Notes under the pieces: generated by a model | Told to the model about the DNA's origin: nothing | What the model saw: only the letters and a program-made list of their open reading frames with translations | Databases searched by the model: none | Origin: Pseudomonadota bacterium | GTDB taxonomy: Bacteria > Desulfobacterota > JAPLJL01 | Length of the DNA stretch: 5,318 nucleotides | Assembly: GCA_026388615.1 (NCBI GenBank) | Contig: JAPLJL010000398.1 | Coordinates: 1 to 5,318 of the forward strand | Reading direction: 5' to 3' | Part shown: positions 1 through 5,202 of the stretch, one piece after another | Position numbering within the stretch: position 1 is the first letter of the stretch | Layout: every line of letters begins with the position of its first letter | Made by a program: the position numbers and the translations under genes

Positions 1-25
1 GTAAAAACCTTACAATAATTTTTTC

Positions 26-83
26 GTAGGGGAGCCCCTCCGCGGGCTCCCTCATTCGGGCGGCCGTGGAAGTCCGCCCCTAC
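26..83. repeat. Compound palindromic repeat (GTAGGGG...CCCCTAC), copy 1
   Basis: The ends GTAGGGG (26-32) and CCCCTAC (77-83) are exact inverted repeats. Between them lie two further hairpins: GGAGCCC (31-37) pairs with GGGCTCC (44-50) over a 6-nt loop, and GGGCGG (58-63) pairs with CCGCCC (74-79). The whole can fold as a three-way junction. The same plan (GTAGGG end, hairpin, short linker, hairpin, CCCTAC end) recurs at 2354-2408 inside a coding gene with different stem sequences. This suggests a dispersed palindromic repeat family rather than a terminator, since no T-run follows. The mobilising enzyme is unknown. Confidence 0.75.
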
Positions 84-185
84 ATAATCAAAACCGAGGA
101 TCTTAACCACTGTAAAGCCGTTTCTGGGACACTACACTAGCTTCAGCATGAAAAGGGCTTCGTCGGGCTCTTAGAGCTCGGTAGC
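84..185. other. Intergenic stretch with no recognised gene
   Basis: No open reading frame with a ribosome binding site and family resemblance is visible on either strand; the ATG at 147 opens only eight codons. Because the stretch precedes a hairpin (186-203) and a strong intrinsic terminator (226-260), it could be the tail of an upstream transcript or a small untranslated RNA. I recognise no riboswitch or known small-RNA motif. Confidence 0.4.
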
Positions 186-203
186 CGCAGCCTTTAGGCT
201 GCG
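186..203. repeat. Perfect 7-bp hairpin, REP-like
   Basis: CGCAGCC (186-192) and GGCTGCG (197-203) are exact inverted repeats around the tetraloop TTTA. Short hairpins of the form GCCGCAG-TTTA-CTGCG are, from memory, common dispersed intergenic repeats in environmental bacterial genomes. It lies 22 nt upstream of the terminator stem, so it could alternatively be a structural element of the terminated RNA. No U-tract follows it, so it is not itself an intrinsic terminator. Confidence 0.55.
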
Positions 204-225
204 TTAATAAGGAATTAAAAAGGAG

Positions 226-260
226 GGGAGGGTCTCTGTACCCTCCCTTTTTATATTTTT
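226..260 (+). terminator. Rho-independent terminator
   Basis: GGGAGGG (226-232) pairs exactly with CCCTCCC (241-247) around the 8-nt loop TCTCTGTA. TTTTT follows immediately (248-252), then ATA and another TTTTT (256-260). A GC-only 7-bp stem directly joined to a T-run is a textbook intrinsic terminator on the + strand. It would end transcription entering from the left edge and insulate the Kelch gene that starts at 405. Confidence 0.85.
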
Positions 261-288
261 CCGGCGCTGGTTGCCTGATGTCGAATGT

Positions 289-317
289 TTGACTCCGCGG
301 TATATAAGGAAGACAAT
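289..317 (+). promoter_or_regulatory. Weak candidate sigma70-type promoter for the Kelch gene
   Basis: TTGACT (289-294) matches five of six bases of the -35 consensus. Seventeen bases downstream GACAAT (312-317) matches four of six of the -10 consensus. TATATAA (301-307) is also nearby but badly spaced. The pair lies after the terminator and about 90 nt before the gene, which suits a leader. The -10 match is poor, so this is only a candidate. Confidence 0.25.
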
Positions 318-391
318 AATATGACCTTATTTAATTCCTAGAAAAGCACTCCCCAGGAGCTTGGTTTGCCCTTTTAAGAAGGCCGGAGTAT

Positions 392-398
392 AGGGAGG
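392..398 (+). promoter_or_regulatory. Ribosome binding site deciding the Kelch start
   Basis: AGGGAGG is a strong Shine-Dalgarno. It touches the ATG at 399 but is 6 nt from the in-frame ATG at 405, which favours the latter as the real initiation codon. Confidence 0.65.
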
Positions 399-404
399 AT
401 GGAA

Positions 405-920
405 ATGAGGAAACTGAAAACTTCCCTAGTTATTCTCCTCTGGATGCTGGGATTGTCCATTTTCATCGATTCATCCGTTCATTTTGGTTGCACCTTTTCT
501 TCAAATAATAAATCTCAAGAATTTAATAAACCGATTTATTCATGTTTGAAGAAATCAGATCCATTAATATCCGGAGCATATCATACCGCGGTCTGGACCG
601 GGACCCAGATGATTATCTGGGGGGGAGTAAATTATGTAGATTCAACTCCAGCTTATCTATTCTCAGGGGGCAGATATGATCCAAATAAAGATAGTTGGCA
701 GATGATCACTGCCGTTGGGGCGCCTTTTGAGAGGGTTGGGCATATCGCAGTCTGGACGGGGAAAGAGATGATCGTTTGGGGTGGTTGGTATAATATTAAT
801 ACTGTATATTTTTGCGAAATTAGCGGCAGATACTATCCTTATTTTCTCGATGTTGGCAGTAGATATTACCCTTCCTCCGATTCTTGGCAATCTACCTCAA
901 GAGTTAAAAGGACACAGTAA
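405..920 (+). CDS. Exported Kelch-repeat protein, short and probably truncated
   Basis: The protein begins with a basic MRKLK segment and a hydrophobic stretch (about residues 6-22, counted from the Met at 405), consistent with a signal peptide or membrane anchor. The Cys near residue 28 is not in a convincing lipobox. Two Kelch-type units follow, each with the motif H-x-AVWTG-x-x-MI-x-WGG (HTAVWTGTQMIIWGG and HIAVWTGKEMIVWGG), then G-x-RYDP-x-x-DSW. The second unit contains a duplicated RYYP. Kelch units build beta-propeller blades, usually five to seven, so two are too few for a closed propeller. The reading frame ends just after DSWQSTS, where a further unit would be expected. A possible start at 399 abuts the Shine-Dalgarno AGGGAGG (392-398) with no spacing; the Met at 405 has a proper 6-nt gap and is preferred. 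The gene is visibly more AT-rich than the convergent gene beginning 13 bp downstream. The specific function is unknown; it is probably a remnant of a longer secreted or surface propeller protein. Confidence 0.75.
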   Translation: MRKLKTSLVILLWMLGLSIFIDSSVHFGCTFSSNNKSQEFNKPIYSCLKKSDPLISGAYHTAVWTGTQMIIWGGVNYVDSTPAYLFSGGRYDPNKDSWQMITAVGAPFERVGHIAVWTGKEMIVWGGWYNINTVYFCEISGRYYPYFLDVGSRYYPSSDSWQSTSRVKRTQ

Positions 921-933
921 ATAAGGAAACATT

Positions 934-3900
934 TTACTTGGTCGCGGCCCGCAGGCGACCCACCAGCAATCTGAAGATCGGGTAAACGATCCCGGGGTTC
1001 ATCCGGATCAGGTCGCGGAAATCCACCCCGCGGATGATCAGGAAATCGGTGCTCTCCCGGGTTTCCACCGTGGCGGTCCGGGTCTCGGCGGCCAGGATGG
1101 CCATCTCTCCCACGCACTCCCTTTCGGAGAGGAGGGCGATCTGTTTTTGCTTTCCTTCCTCCTCCCGGAGGACCGCCACGCTGCCCGAGACGATCAGGAA
1201 AAGCGAATCCCCGGGGTCGTTTTGATGAAAGAGGATCTCGCCTTTTTTCACCCGGACGTCCCGGGCGATGTCCGCGAGGAATTCGAGGTCCTCCATCGCG
1301 AGGTGTTGAAAAATACCCACCCCCTGGAGAAACATTATTTTTTCCAGCGCCGTCAGCATCTTTTTTTCCTCCCTGGTTTTTCCGGAGCGATTCAATATTT
1401 CCACCGCCTCCCGCACCCGCGGTTCGGGATCGGAGGCCAGTTTTTGAATTTCATCTTTCCACTTCCCGGAGGAAGAATCCGGAAAAGAAGGAACAGCCAA
1501 GATGGCGAAGGCCCGCTCGAAGCGATCGCCCTTTTCGATCAGACTGCCCAATTCTTCCCGGCAGATATTTTCCTCTCCCCGGGGTTCGGAAACCGAGGCC
1601 CGCGGATCAGTCGGGTGGGGATCGAGGATCCGAATAATCGCGCCTCGGAGGGAATGGGGAAGGACCTCCTCCAGGGCCTCGAGGGCGCTCTGCCGCTCCG
1701 CTTCCGAACCGCCGGAAAGGGAATTCTTGATCTTCTGGGCCAGAGGCTCTTCGATCAGCAGGCCGATCAGGGCCAGGATTGTTTCGACTTCGAGGCTGAT
1801 CTGGGTCCGCCAACAGGAGAGAAGTGAAAAGGAAATTTCGGGCGGGAGACCCCGTTCAAAGCAGGTGAACTTGCGGAGGGACTCATTGTGCCTTCCGATC
1901 GAATCGGAGAGCAGGGTCGAGATCTCCTCCGGGGAGAGCGGGTTTTTCCCGGCCCGAGCCCGCCAGCGTTTCAGAGCCTCGATCAGTTCCAGCCGGGAAA
2001 CCCCGGATTTTTCGAAGAGGGAGATCCGGAGCACCCGGAGGACCTTTTCGTTCCCGAGTTCACCCAGGAAACGGTAAAAGATTCCCTGCACCCGCTCGGG
2101 CAGGCCCTCTTCCAGCCAGAGCAACACCTGCGGCACAAGGGCGGGGCCGCCCTTCTGTAAAATCGAGCAAACCTTGGTCACATTCGTGGACTGGAGCAGA
2201 AAATCCAGGACCTCCTGCTCGAAGCCGGGGATCCCGATCCATTCCAGGAGATCCAGGGCGGCCAGCCTTTCCTCATCATCGTCGGCCCGGATCATCCGCT
2301 TGATTTCGTCTTTCAGCTCGTCCGGGATCAGCGGGGAAAATGGTTTTTCTGGTGTAGGGCCCGATTCCCCATCGGGCTTTTCCGGCGCATTCGGGGAATG
2401 CGCCCTACCAATACTCGAAATCAATCCCTCCCAGAGCAGGGCCCGGACCCGGGGTTCTTTTTCGATTTTCAGACGATCCGAACATATCTCCCCGATTTCC
2501 GGGGGCCGGAAAGCCAGGTACGCCCGGGCGGCCTCCCTTCTGACCCCGGGGTTTTCATCGGCCAGGAAATCCTTCAATCCGGGGAGAAGATCGGGATTGC
2601 CGAGACGGACCGCGGCCCGGATCGCCCCGGCCCGGGTTGGGGGGTTCTCCGAACCGAAAAGCCCGGTCAGGCGGCGAAGAAGTCGGGGGGAACCCGTGGA
2701 GAGGGCCAGTTCCATGGCGAAGCCGGACGCCCGGTGATCACGGCCGGACAGGAGCTCCAACAGGTAATCCTGCCCGGCGGGGGTGTTGATTTTTTTCAGG
2801 CTCCGGAGGGCGGAAAGCTTGAGTTCCTGGTCGTCCCGGGCGAGGTTCTGGGACAGAAGGGACAGGTAGCTTCTCCGGAGGGGGAAGGCCGAGAGCAGAA
2901 GCCAGAGACCGGTAATGAGAAAAATCCCGACCAGGCGGAGCTGGTCGGAAAGATAGGCGACCCCGAAAATCAGGAAAGCCCCGGCCAGACCGAGGGCTAC
3001 TGGCCGTCCCACCCCCAGGATGAGGGACCGGATCTTGCCGCGCACCTCCGCGGGAACCGAGCCGAGAAATAAATTCCCGGCGCCGTCGTTAACGGTGTAG
3101 AGGAAAATATCGTTGGTCACCCGGGTGGCCACGGTTCCGAAAAATCCGGCGGTGGTGGCCATCACCCCGCTGAAACCCAGAAGCCCGAGAGGATAAAAAA
3201 GATAGGCCAGGCTGACCCCAAAGAATTCGAACACCCCTCCCAGGGCGAACAGGTTGATCACCAGGGCGGGAAAATAGGCCAGGCCCTGGATCAGGCCGAA
3301 GAAGGCGGTCAGCCGGTCCGCATCCGGGAAGGCGAGGGCCGCCACCCGGTTGTATTCGTACTCGATCAGGTAGGTGATAAAAATGGAACTGACCGTCGCC
3401 ACGAAAAAATACTGGAAGAACCGGGAGCCCGCGGCGTAGCGAATCCCCTCGCGGAGGTCCGAGAGCGGCCGGGTGACCGAGCCCACGAGTCCGCCGGAGG
3501 AAGGGAAGGCCGGTTCCTCGCTTCTCCGGGCGGGCTCCCCCACCCGGAGGGCCAGCCCGCCGGCGCATAGCCACATGGCCCCGAGCAGGAACAGGACATT
3601 TTCGGTATGAATCCTTTCCGTCCCGAGTTTCAGGCCGAAACCGGCCAGCACCGCGCCGATGAGGCCGCCGGCGGCCAGAAGGGGGAAGGTCTTTTTCGCC
3701 TCCCGGACCGGGAAAAAGGCCGCGGCCAGGTTCCAGAACTGGGTGATAAGAAGGACGGTGGCCACCTCCACCCCGAGGAAGAAGATGATCGGGAAGATCT
3801 CTCCGCCCACGTAAAAGCGGCCCAGGAGCGCGAGTATTCCCAGGCTGAACGCGGTGGAGGACAGGACCCGGTGCCGCTTAAACCGGTCCACCATCCCGGC

Positions 3901-4110
3901 AAAGGCGAGCGAAACCCCGACGGTGAAAACCGCGTTCAGGATATAGAGGTAGGGAAGGCTCTTGATCCCGATCGTCTGCAGGAGGAAGGTCAGGCGCAGG
4001 CTCCGCCCGATGGTAATCCCGCCGAAGACCAGAAAAAGCAGGAGCGCGAGTTCCCATATCCGGGAAGTCTCGTCCCTCCGGGCTTGACGCGGGTGATTGG
4101 TCAGTGACAT
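934..4110 (-). CDS. NTT/MFS-like membrane transporter fused to HEAT repeats and a cyclic-nucleotide-binding domain
   Basis: This is a 1058-residue, three-part protein. Residues about 18-411 hold roughly 12 hydrophobic segments. The stretch REAKKTFPLLAAGG (136-149), running into a Gly-rich helix, resembles the ATP/ADP-translocase (NTT) family, so nucleotide exchange is possible but the substrate is unproven; a divergent major-facilitator carrier is the alternative. Residues about 425-700 are HEAT repeats (for example NPGVRREAARAYLAF and DDDEERLAALDLLEWIG), with degenerate helical repeats on to about 905, likely a cytoplasmic solenoid. Residues about 925-1055 form a cyclic-nucleotide-binding domain. 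Its phosphate cassette reads VGEMAIL...TRTATV (1000-1015) and keeps Glu1002 and Arg1011, the residues that contact the ribose and phosphate in this family, so ligand binding is plausible. Classical NTT carriers have about 500 residues. Inference: a second messenger gates or localises transport through the HEAT linker. Residues 568-586 come from an inserted palindromic element. The start has a GGTGAG ribosome site (4114-4119) and a promoter upstream. The gene is GC-rich, apparently monocistronic and intact. Confidence 0.85.
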   Translation of the reverse strand: MSLTNHPRQARRDETSRIWELALLLFLVFGGITIGRSLRLTFLLQTIGIKSLPYLYILNAVFTVGVSLAFAGMVDRFKRHRVLSSTAFSLGILALLGRFYVGGEIFPIIFFLGVEVATVLLITQFWNLAAAFFPVREAKKTFPLLAAGGLIGAVLAGFGLKLGTERIHTENVLFLLGAMWLCAGGLALRVGEPARRSEEPAFPSSGGLVGSVTRPLSDLREGIRYAAGSRFFQYFFVATVSSIFITYLIEYEYNRVAALAFPDADRLTAFFGLIQGLAYFPALVINLFALGGVFEFFGVSLAYLFYPLGLLGFSGVMATTAGFFGTVATRVTNDIFLYTVNDGAGNLFLGSVPAEVRGKIRSLILGVGRPVALGLAGAFLIFGVAYLSDQLRLVGIFLITGLWLLLSAFPLRRSYLSLLSQNLARDDQELKLSALRSLKKINTPAGQDYLLELLSGRDHRASGFAMELALSTGSPRLLRRLTGLFGSENPPTRAGAIRAAVRLGNPDLLPGLKDFLADENPGVRREAARAYLAFRPPEIGEICSDRLKIEKEPRVRALLWEGLISSIGRAHSPNAPEKPDGESGPTPEKPFSPLIPDELKDEIKRMIRADDDEERLAALDLLEWIGIPGFEQEVLDFLLQSTNVTKVCSILQKGGPALVPQVLLWLEEGLPERVQGIFYRFLGELGNEKVLRVLRISLFEKSGVSRLELIEALKRWRARAGKNPLSPEEISTLLSDSIGRHNESLRKFTCFERGLPPEISFSLLSCWRTQISLEVETILALIGLLIEEPLAQKIKNSLSGGSEAERQSALEALEEVLPHSLRGAIIRILDPHPTDPRASVSEPRGEENICREELGSLIEKGDRFERAFAILAVPSFPDSSSGKWKDEIQKLASDPEPRVREAVEILNRSGKTREEKKMLTALEKIMFLQGVGIFQHLAMEDLEFLADIARDVRVKKGEILFHQNDPGDSLFLIVSGSVAVLREEEGKQKQIALLSERECVGEMAILAAETRTATVETRESTDFLIIRGVDFRDLIRMNPGIVYPIFRLLVGRLRAATK
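940..960 (-). other. Inverted repeat at the 3' end of the transporter gene
   Basis: GGTCGC (940-945) and GCGACC (955-960) can pair around a 9-nt loop, just before the stop codon of the minus-strand gene. In the minus direction the sequence after the stem is AAGTAAAATG, without a U-tract, so it is at best a weak or factor-assisted terminator. No better terminator is visible in the 13-bp gap between the two convergent genes. Confidence 0.25.
2354..2408. repeat. Compound palindromic repeat inside the transporter gene, copy 2
   Basis: The ends GTAGGGC (2354-2360) and GCCCTAC (2402-2408) are inverted. Inside are two perfect hairpins: GCCCGAT (2359-2365) with ATCGGGC (2371-2377) over the loop TCCCC, and GCGCATTC (2385-2392) with GAATGCGC (2396-2403) over the loop GGG. 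The arrangement matches the repeat at 26-83, including a similar linker (TTTCCGGCG here, ATTCGGGCG there). It lies in frame and encodes about residues 568-586 of the transporter fusion, a Pro/Gly-rich hydrophilic stretch between HEAT helices. This is analogous to the in-frame Rickettsia palindromic elements, although no homology to those is claimed. Confidence 0.8.
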
Positions 4111-4144
4111 TTTCTCACCAGATGCTAAAGGTTAGAGAGAAAAT

Positions 4145-4172
4145 ATTATTCCTGATTTTAAGGCGGATTCAA
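4145..4172 (-). promoter_or_regulatory. Sigma70-type promoter for the transporter fusion gene
   Basis: Read on the minus strand, TTGAAT (4172-4167) is followed after 16 nt by AATAAT (4150-4145), matching four of six and five of six consensus bases. Transcription would begin near 4138, giving a leader of under 30 nt that contains the GGTGAG ribosome site at 4119-4114 before the ATG at 4110. The spacing and position are good; no operator is evident. Confidence 0.5.
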
Positions 4173-4187
4173 AGGGCCAGCTCTTGA

Positions 4188-4240
4188 AAATTTCTAATGA
4201 GCAATGTCGAATTACTAATTAATGACTAATGTCTAATTAT
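4188..4240 (+). repeat. AATG/CTAAT-type low-complexity repeat, direct orientation
   Basis: The stretch is built from short words such as TTCTAATG, AATTACTAATTAATG, GACTAATG and TCTAATTA. The same words form the 57-nt-period array at 5203-5318. It abuts the upstream side of the transporter promoter. Such arrays are, from memory, frequent intergenic repeats in genomes of uncultured bacteria. Confidence 0.6.
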
Positions 4241-4291
4241 CGCTTTTTGAGTTCCCAAGTCGGCCGTTGGTAATTGGGGTTTGGGGTTTAT

Positions 4292-4318
4292 TTAGACATT
4301 AGGAATTGGCAATTAGTC
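4292..4318 (-). repeat. AATG/CTAAT-type repeat, inverted orientation
   Basis: Read on the minus strand this is GACTAATTGCCAATTCC followed by TAATGTCTAA, the same vocabulary as 4188-4240 but reversed. With that copy it brackets the segment 4241-4291, which contains a G-rich GGGGTTTGGGGTTT (4277-4290). Confidence 0.5.
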
Positions 4319-4414
4319 GTTTCCTGCCCCGGGATTCGACGACGAAGTGGCTGAAGTGCGATAAAAATCCGGCAACTGCTTGAAATATATGGAATTTGTT
4401 TAATTTGCCCCAAC

Positions 4415-4431
4415 TTGGTTCAAATTGGTTC
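4415..4431 (+). repeat. TTGGTTC direct repeat, 10-bp period
   Basis: TTGGTTC occurs at 4415-4421 and again at 4425-4431, spaced by AAA, exactly one helical turn apart. It could be a tandem protein-binding site in the divergent intergenic region, but two copies of a 7-mer may be chance. Confidence 0.3.
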
Positions 4432-4461
4432 CCGGCCTGTATTTTCGCGGCTGTCAGAACT

Positions 4462-4508
4462 TTACTCACAGAGTATTCCACAAGTTTTCCACAAAGTCTG
4501 TGGAAAAC
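4462..4508. promoter_or_regulatory. Cluster of DnaA-box-like 9-mers
   Basis: Against the relaxed box TTWTNCACA, TTTTCCACA at 4485-4493 matches fully, and its exact inverse TGTGGAAAA at 4499-4507 matches on the other strand. TTACTCACA (4462-4470) has one mismatch and TATTCCACA (4474-4482) has two. The three direct sites start 12 and 11 bp apart. The last two form a perfect 10-bp inverted repeat (4484-4493 with 4499-4508). An AT-rich segment follows (4541-4600). This could be a DnaA-binding regulatory site or part of a replication origin; neither dnaA nor other origin-linked genes are in the window, and the inverted pair could instead be another regulator's operator. Confidence 0.45.
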
Positions 4509-4615
4509 CCGGCATTTATTTGCCTGGCTTCGGGAAAATGCGCGTTGTATTTGAAAAAATGGTAAAAGTGTAGTATTGAAGTTCTAAGGTTATTCTTTCT
4601 TTTGCCTGAACGCCG

Positions 4616-5191
4616 ATGACAGAAAACAATCCGGAAATAAAAGTAAAGGGAAGCATCTTTGTAATCTTCGTCAAGATCATTCGCAGTTCGAAGGATGAGC
4701 GTCTATACCGCCATCTTAATGATGAAGACAGAAAAATTATTTCCGGGCGGATTTTCCCCTCCGGCTGGTACCCGATGGATACCTTCTGGCATTGCCTGAG
4801 AGCATGCTACGAGGTTTTCGGGGAAAAGAAACCCAAGAACGCCCGGGAGTGGGGCAAGGTCATGGGCATCCAGCTTTTGACCGGGACCTACAAGGATGTT
4901 CTTTCCACGGCAAACACGGATCTTCCCTCCGCGGTGAAAACCTTCGCCTTGATTTCCAAGACCTTTTTTTCCCATTCTCATTTCGAGCTGATTTCCCTGG
5001 AAGGCCGCAACGCCAAGCTCAAGCTGACCCAGGTTTCCGACAATTCCGCGGCGCTGATTTTTTATTTCATCATCTGCGGGTTTCTGGAAAAATACATCGA
5101 GATGGCCGGGGGGAAGAACTGCCGGGTGAATTTCTCGGAAATGGCCGAGAATGATAATAAAACCGTGGTTTTCGACGCGAATTGGGAATAG
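4616..5191 (+). CDS. DUF2378/TIGR02265-like protein of unknown function
   Basis: This 191-residue soluble protein resembles the DUF2378 family (TIGR02265), expanded in myxobacteria and probably related to heme-NO-binding/V4R-type sensor folds. The supporting landmarks are KGSIF near the N-terminus (11-15), SGWYP and a following helix TFWHCLRACYEVFG (49-69), the helix AREWGKVMGIQLL (76-88), TYKDVL (91-96), FFSHSHFELISLEG with NAKLKLT (117-138) and the terminal helix GFLEKYIEMAGGKNCRVNF (155-173) ending in a strand before NWE. Its length is normal for the family. The C-terminal cysteines typical of many V4R relatives are absent (the last segment reads ENDNKTVVFDANWE), so metal binding there is unlikely. 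No good Shine-Dalgarno precedes the ATG at 4616, and no better in-frame start is visible. It stands alone, divergent from the transporter gene. Family assignment is by recalled pattern; a role in ligand sensing is only a possibility. Confidence 0.7.
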   Translation: MTENNPEIKVKGSIFVIFVKIIRSSKDERLYRHLNDEDRKIISGRIFPSGWYPMDTFWHCLRACYEVFGEKKPKNAREWGKVMGIQLLTGTYKDVLSTANTDLPSAVKTFALISKTFFSHSHFELISLEGRNAKLKLTQVSDNSAALIFYFIICGFLEKYIEMAGGKNCRVNFSEMAENDNKTVVFDANWE

Positions 5192-5202
5192 CCCAGAAAA
5201 AG

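Larger units (their letters stand above)
4111..4615. other. Divergent intergenic region, 505 bp
   Basis: This region separates two divergently read genes. From left to right it holds the transporter promoter (4145-4172), an AATG/CTAAT-type repeat (4188-4240), an inverted relative of it (4292-4318), a TTGGTTC direct repeat (4415-4431), a DnaA-box-like cluster (4462-4508) and an AT-rich stretch leading to the ATG at 4616. A 60-codon minus-strand frame from a GTG overlapping the DnaA-like boxes (4299-4481) shows no ribosome site or recognisable family, and I do not count it as a gene. Confidence 0.6.

Noticed and set aside
321..341. Six-codon leader peptide (MTLFNS) upstream of the Kelch gene
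   Set aside because: The AGGA at 307-310 is a little far from the ATG and there is no regulatory codon run or alternative hairpin pair to suggest attenuation.
1147..1827. Long plus-strand reading frame antisense to the transporter gene
   Set aside because: It lies wholly opposite a coherent 1058-codon gene in GC-rich DNA, which produces long antisense frames by chance; its translation shows no recognisable domain.
2398..3072. Plus-strand 224-codon frame
   Set aside because: A shadow of the minus-strand gene, rich in Gly, Pro, Glu and Arg, with no family resemblance or ribosome site.
3089..3574. Minus-strand 161-codon frame in another phase of the transporter gene
   Set aside because: It overlaps the membrane domain out of frame; the Arg/Gly/Pro-rich translation is typical of a frame shadow.
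3607..4107. Plus-strand 166-codon frame opposite the start of the transporter gene
   Set aside because: A charged, low-complexity translation antisense to well-formed transmembrane segments; no support for expression.
4299..4481. Minus-strand 60-codon frame from a GTG in the divergent intergenic region
   Set aside because: There is no Shine-Dalgarno, the start overlaps the DnaA-box-like sites, and the end runs into a repeat. The sequence might be part of a dispersed repeat but is not supported as a gene.
4792..5154. Plus-strand 120-codon frame inside the DUF2378-like gene
   Set aside because: An out-of-phase shadow of the family-like reading frame at 4616-5191.
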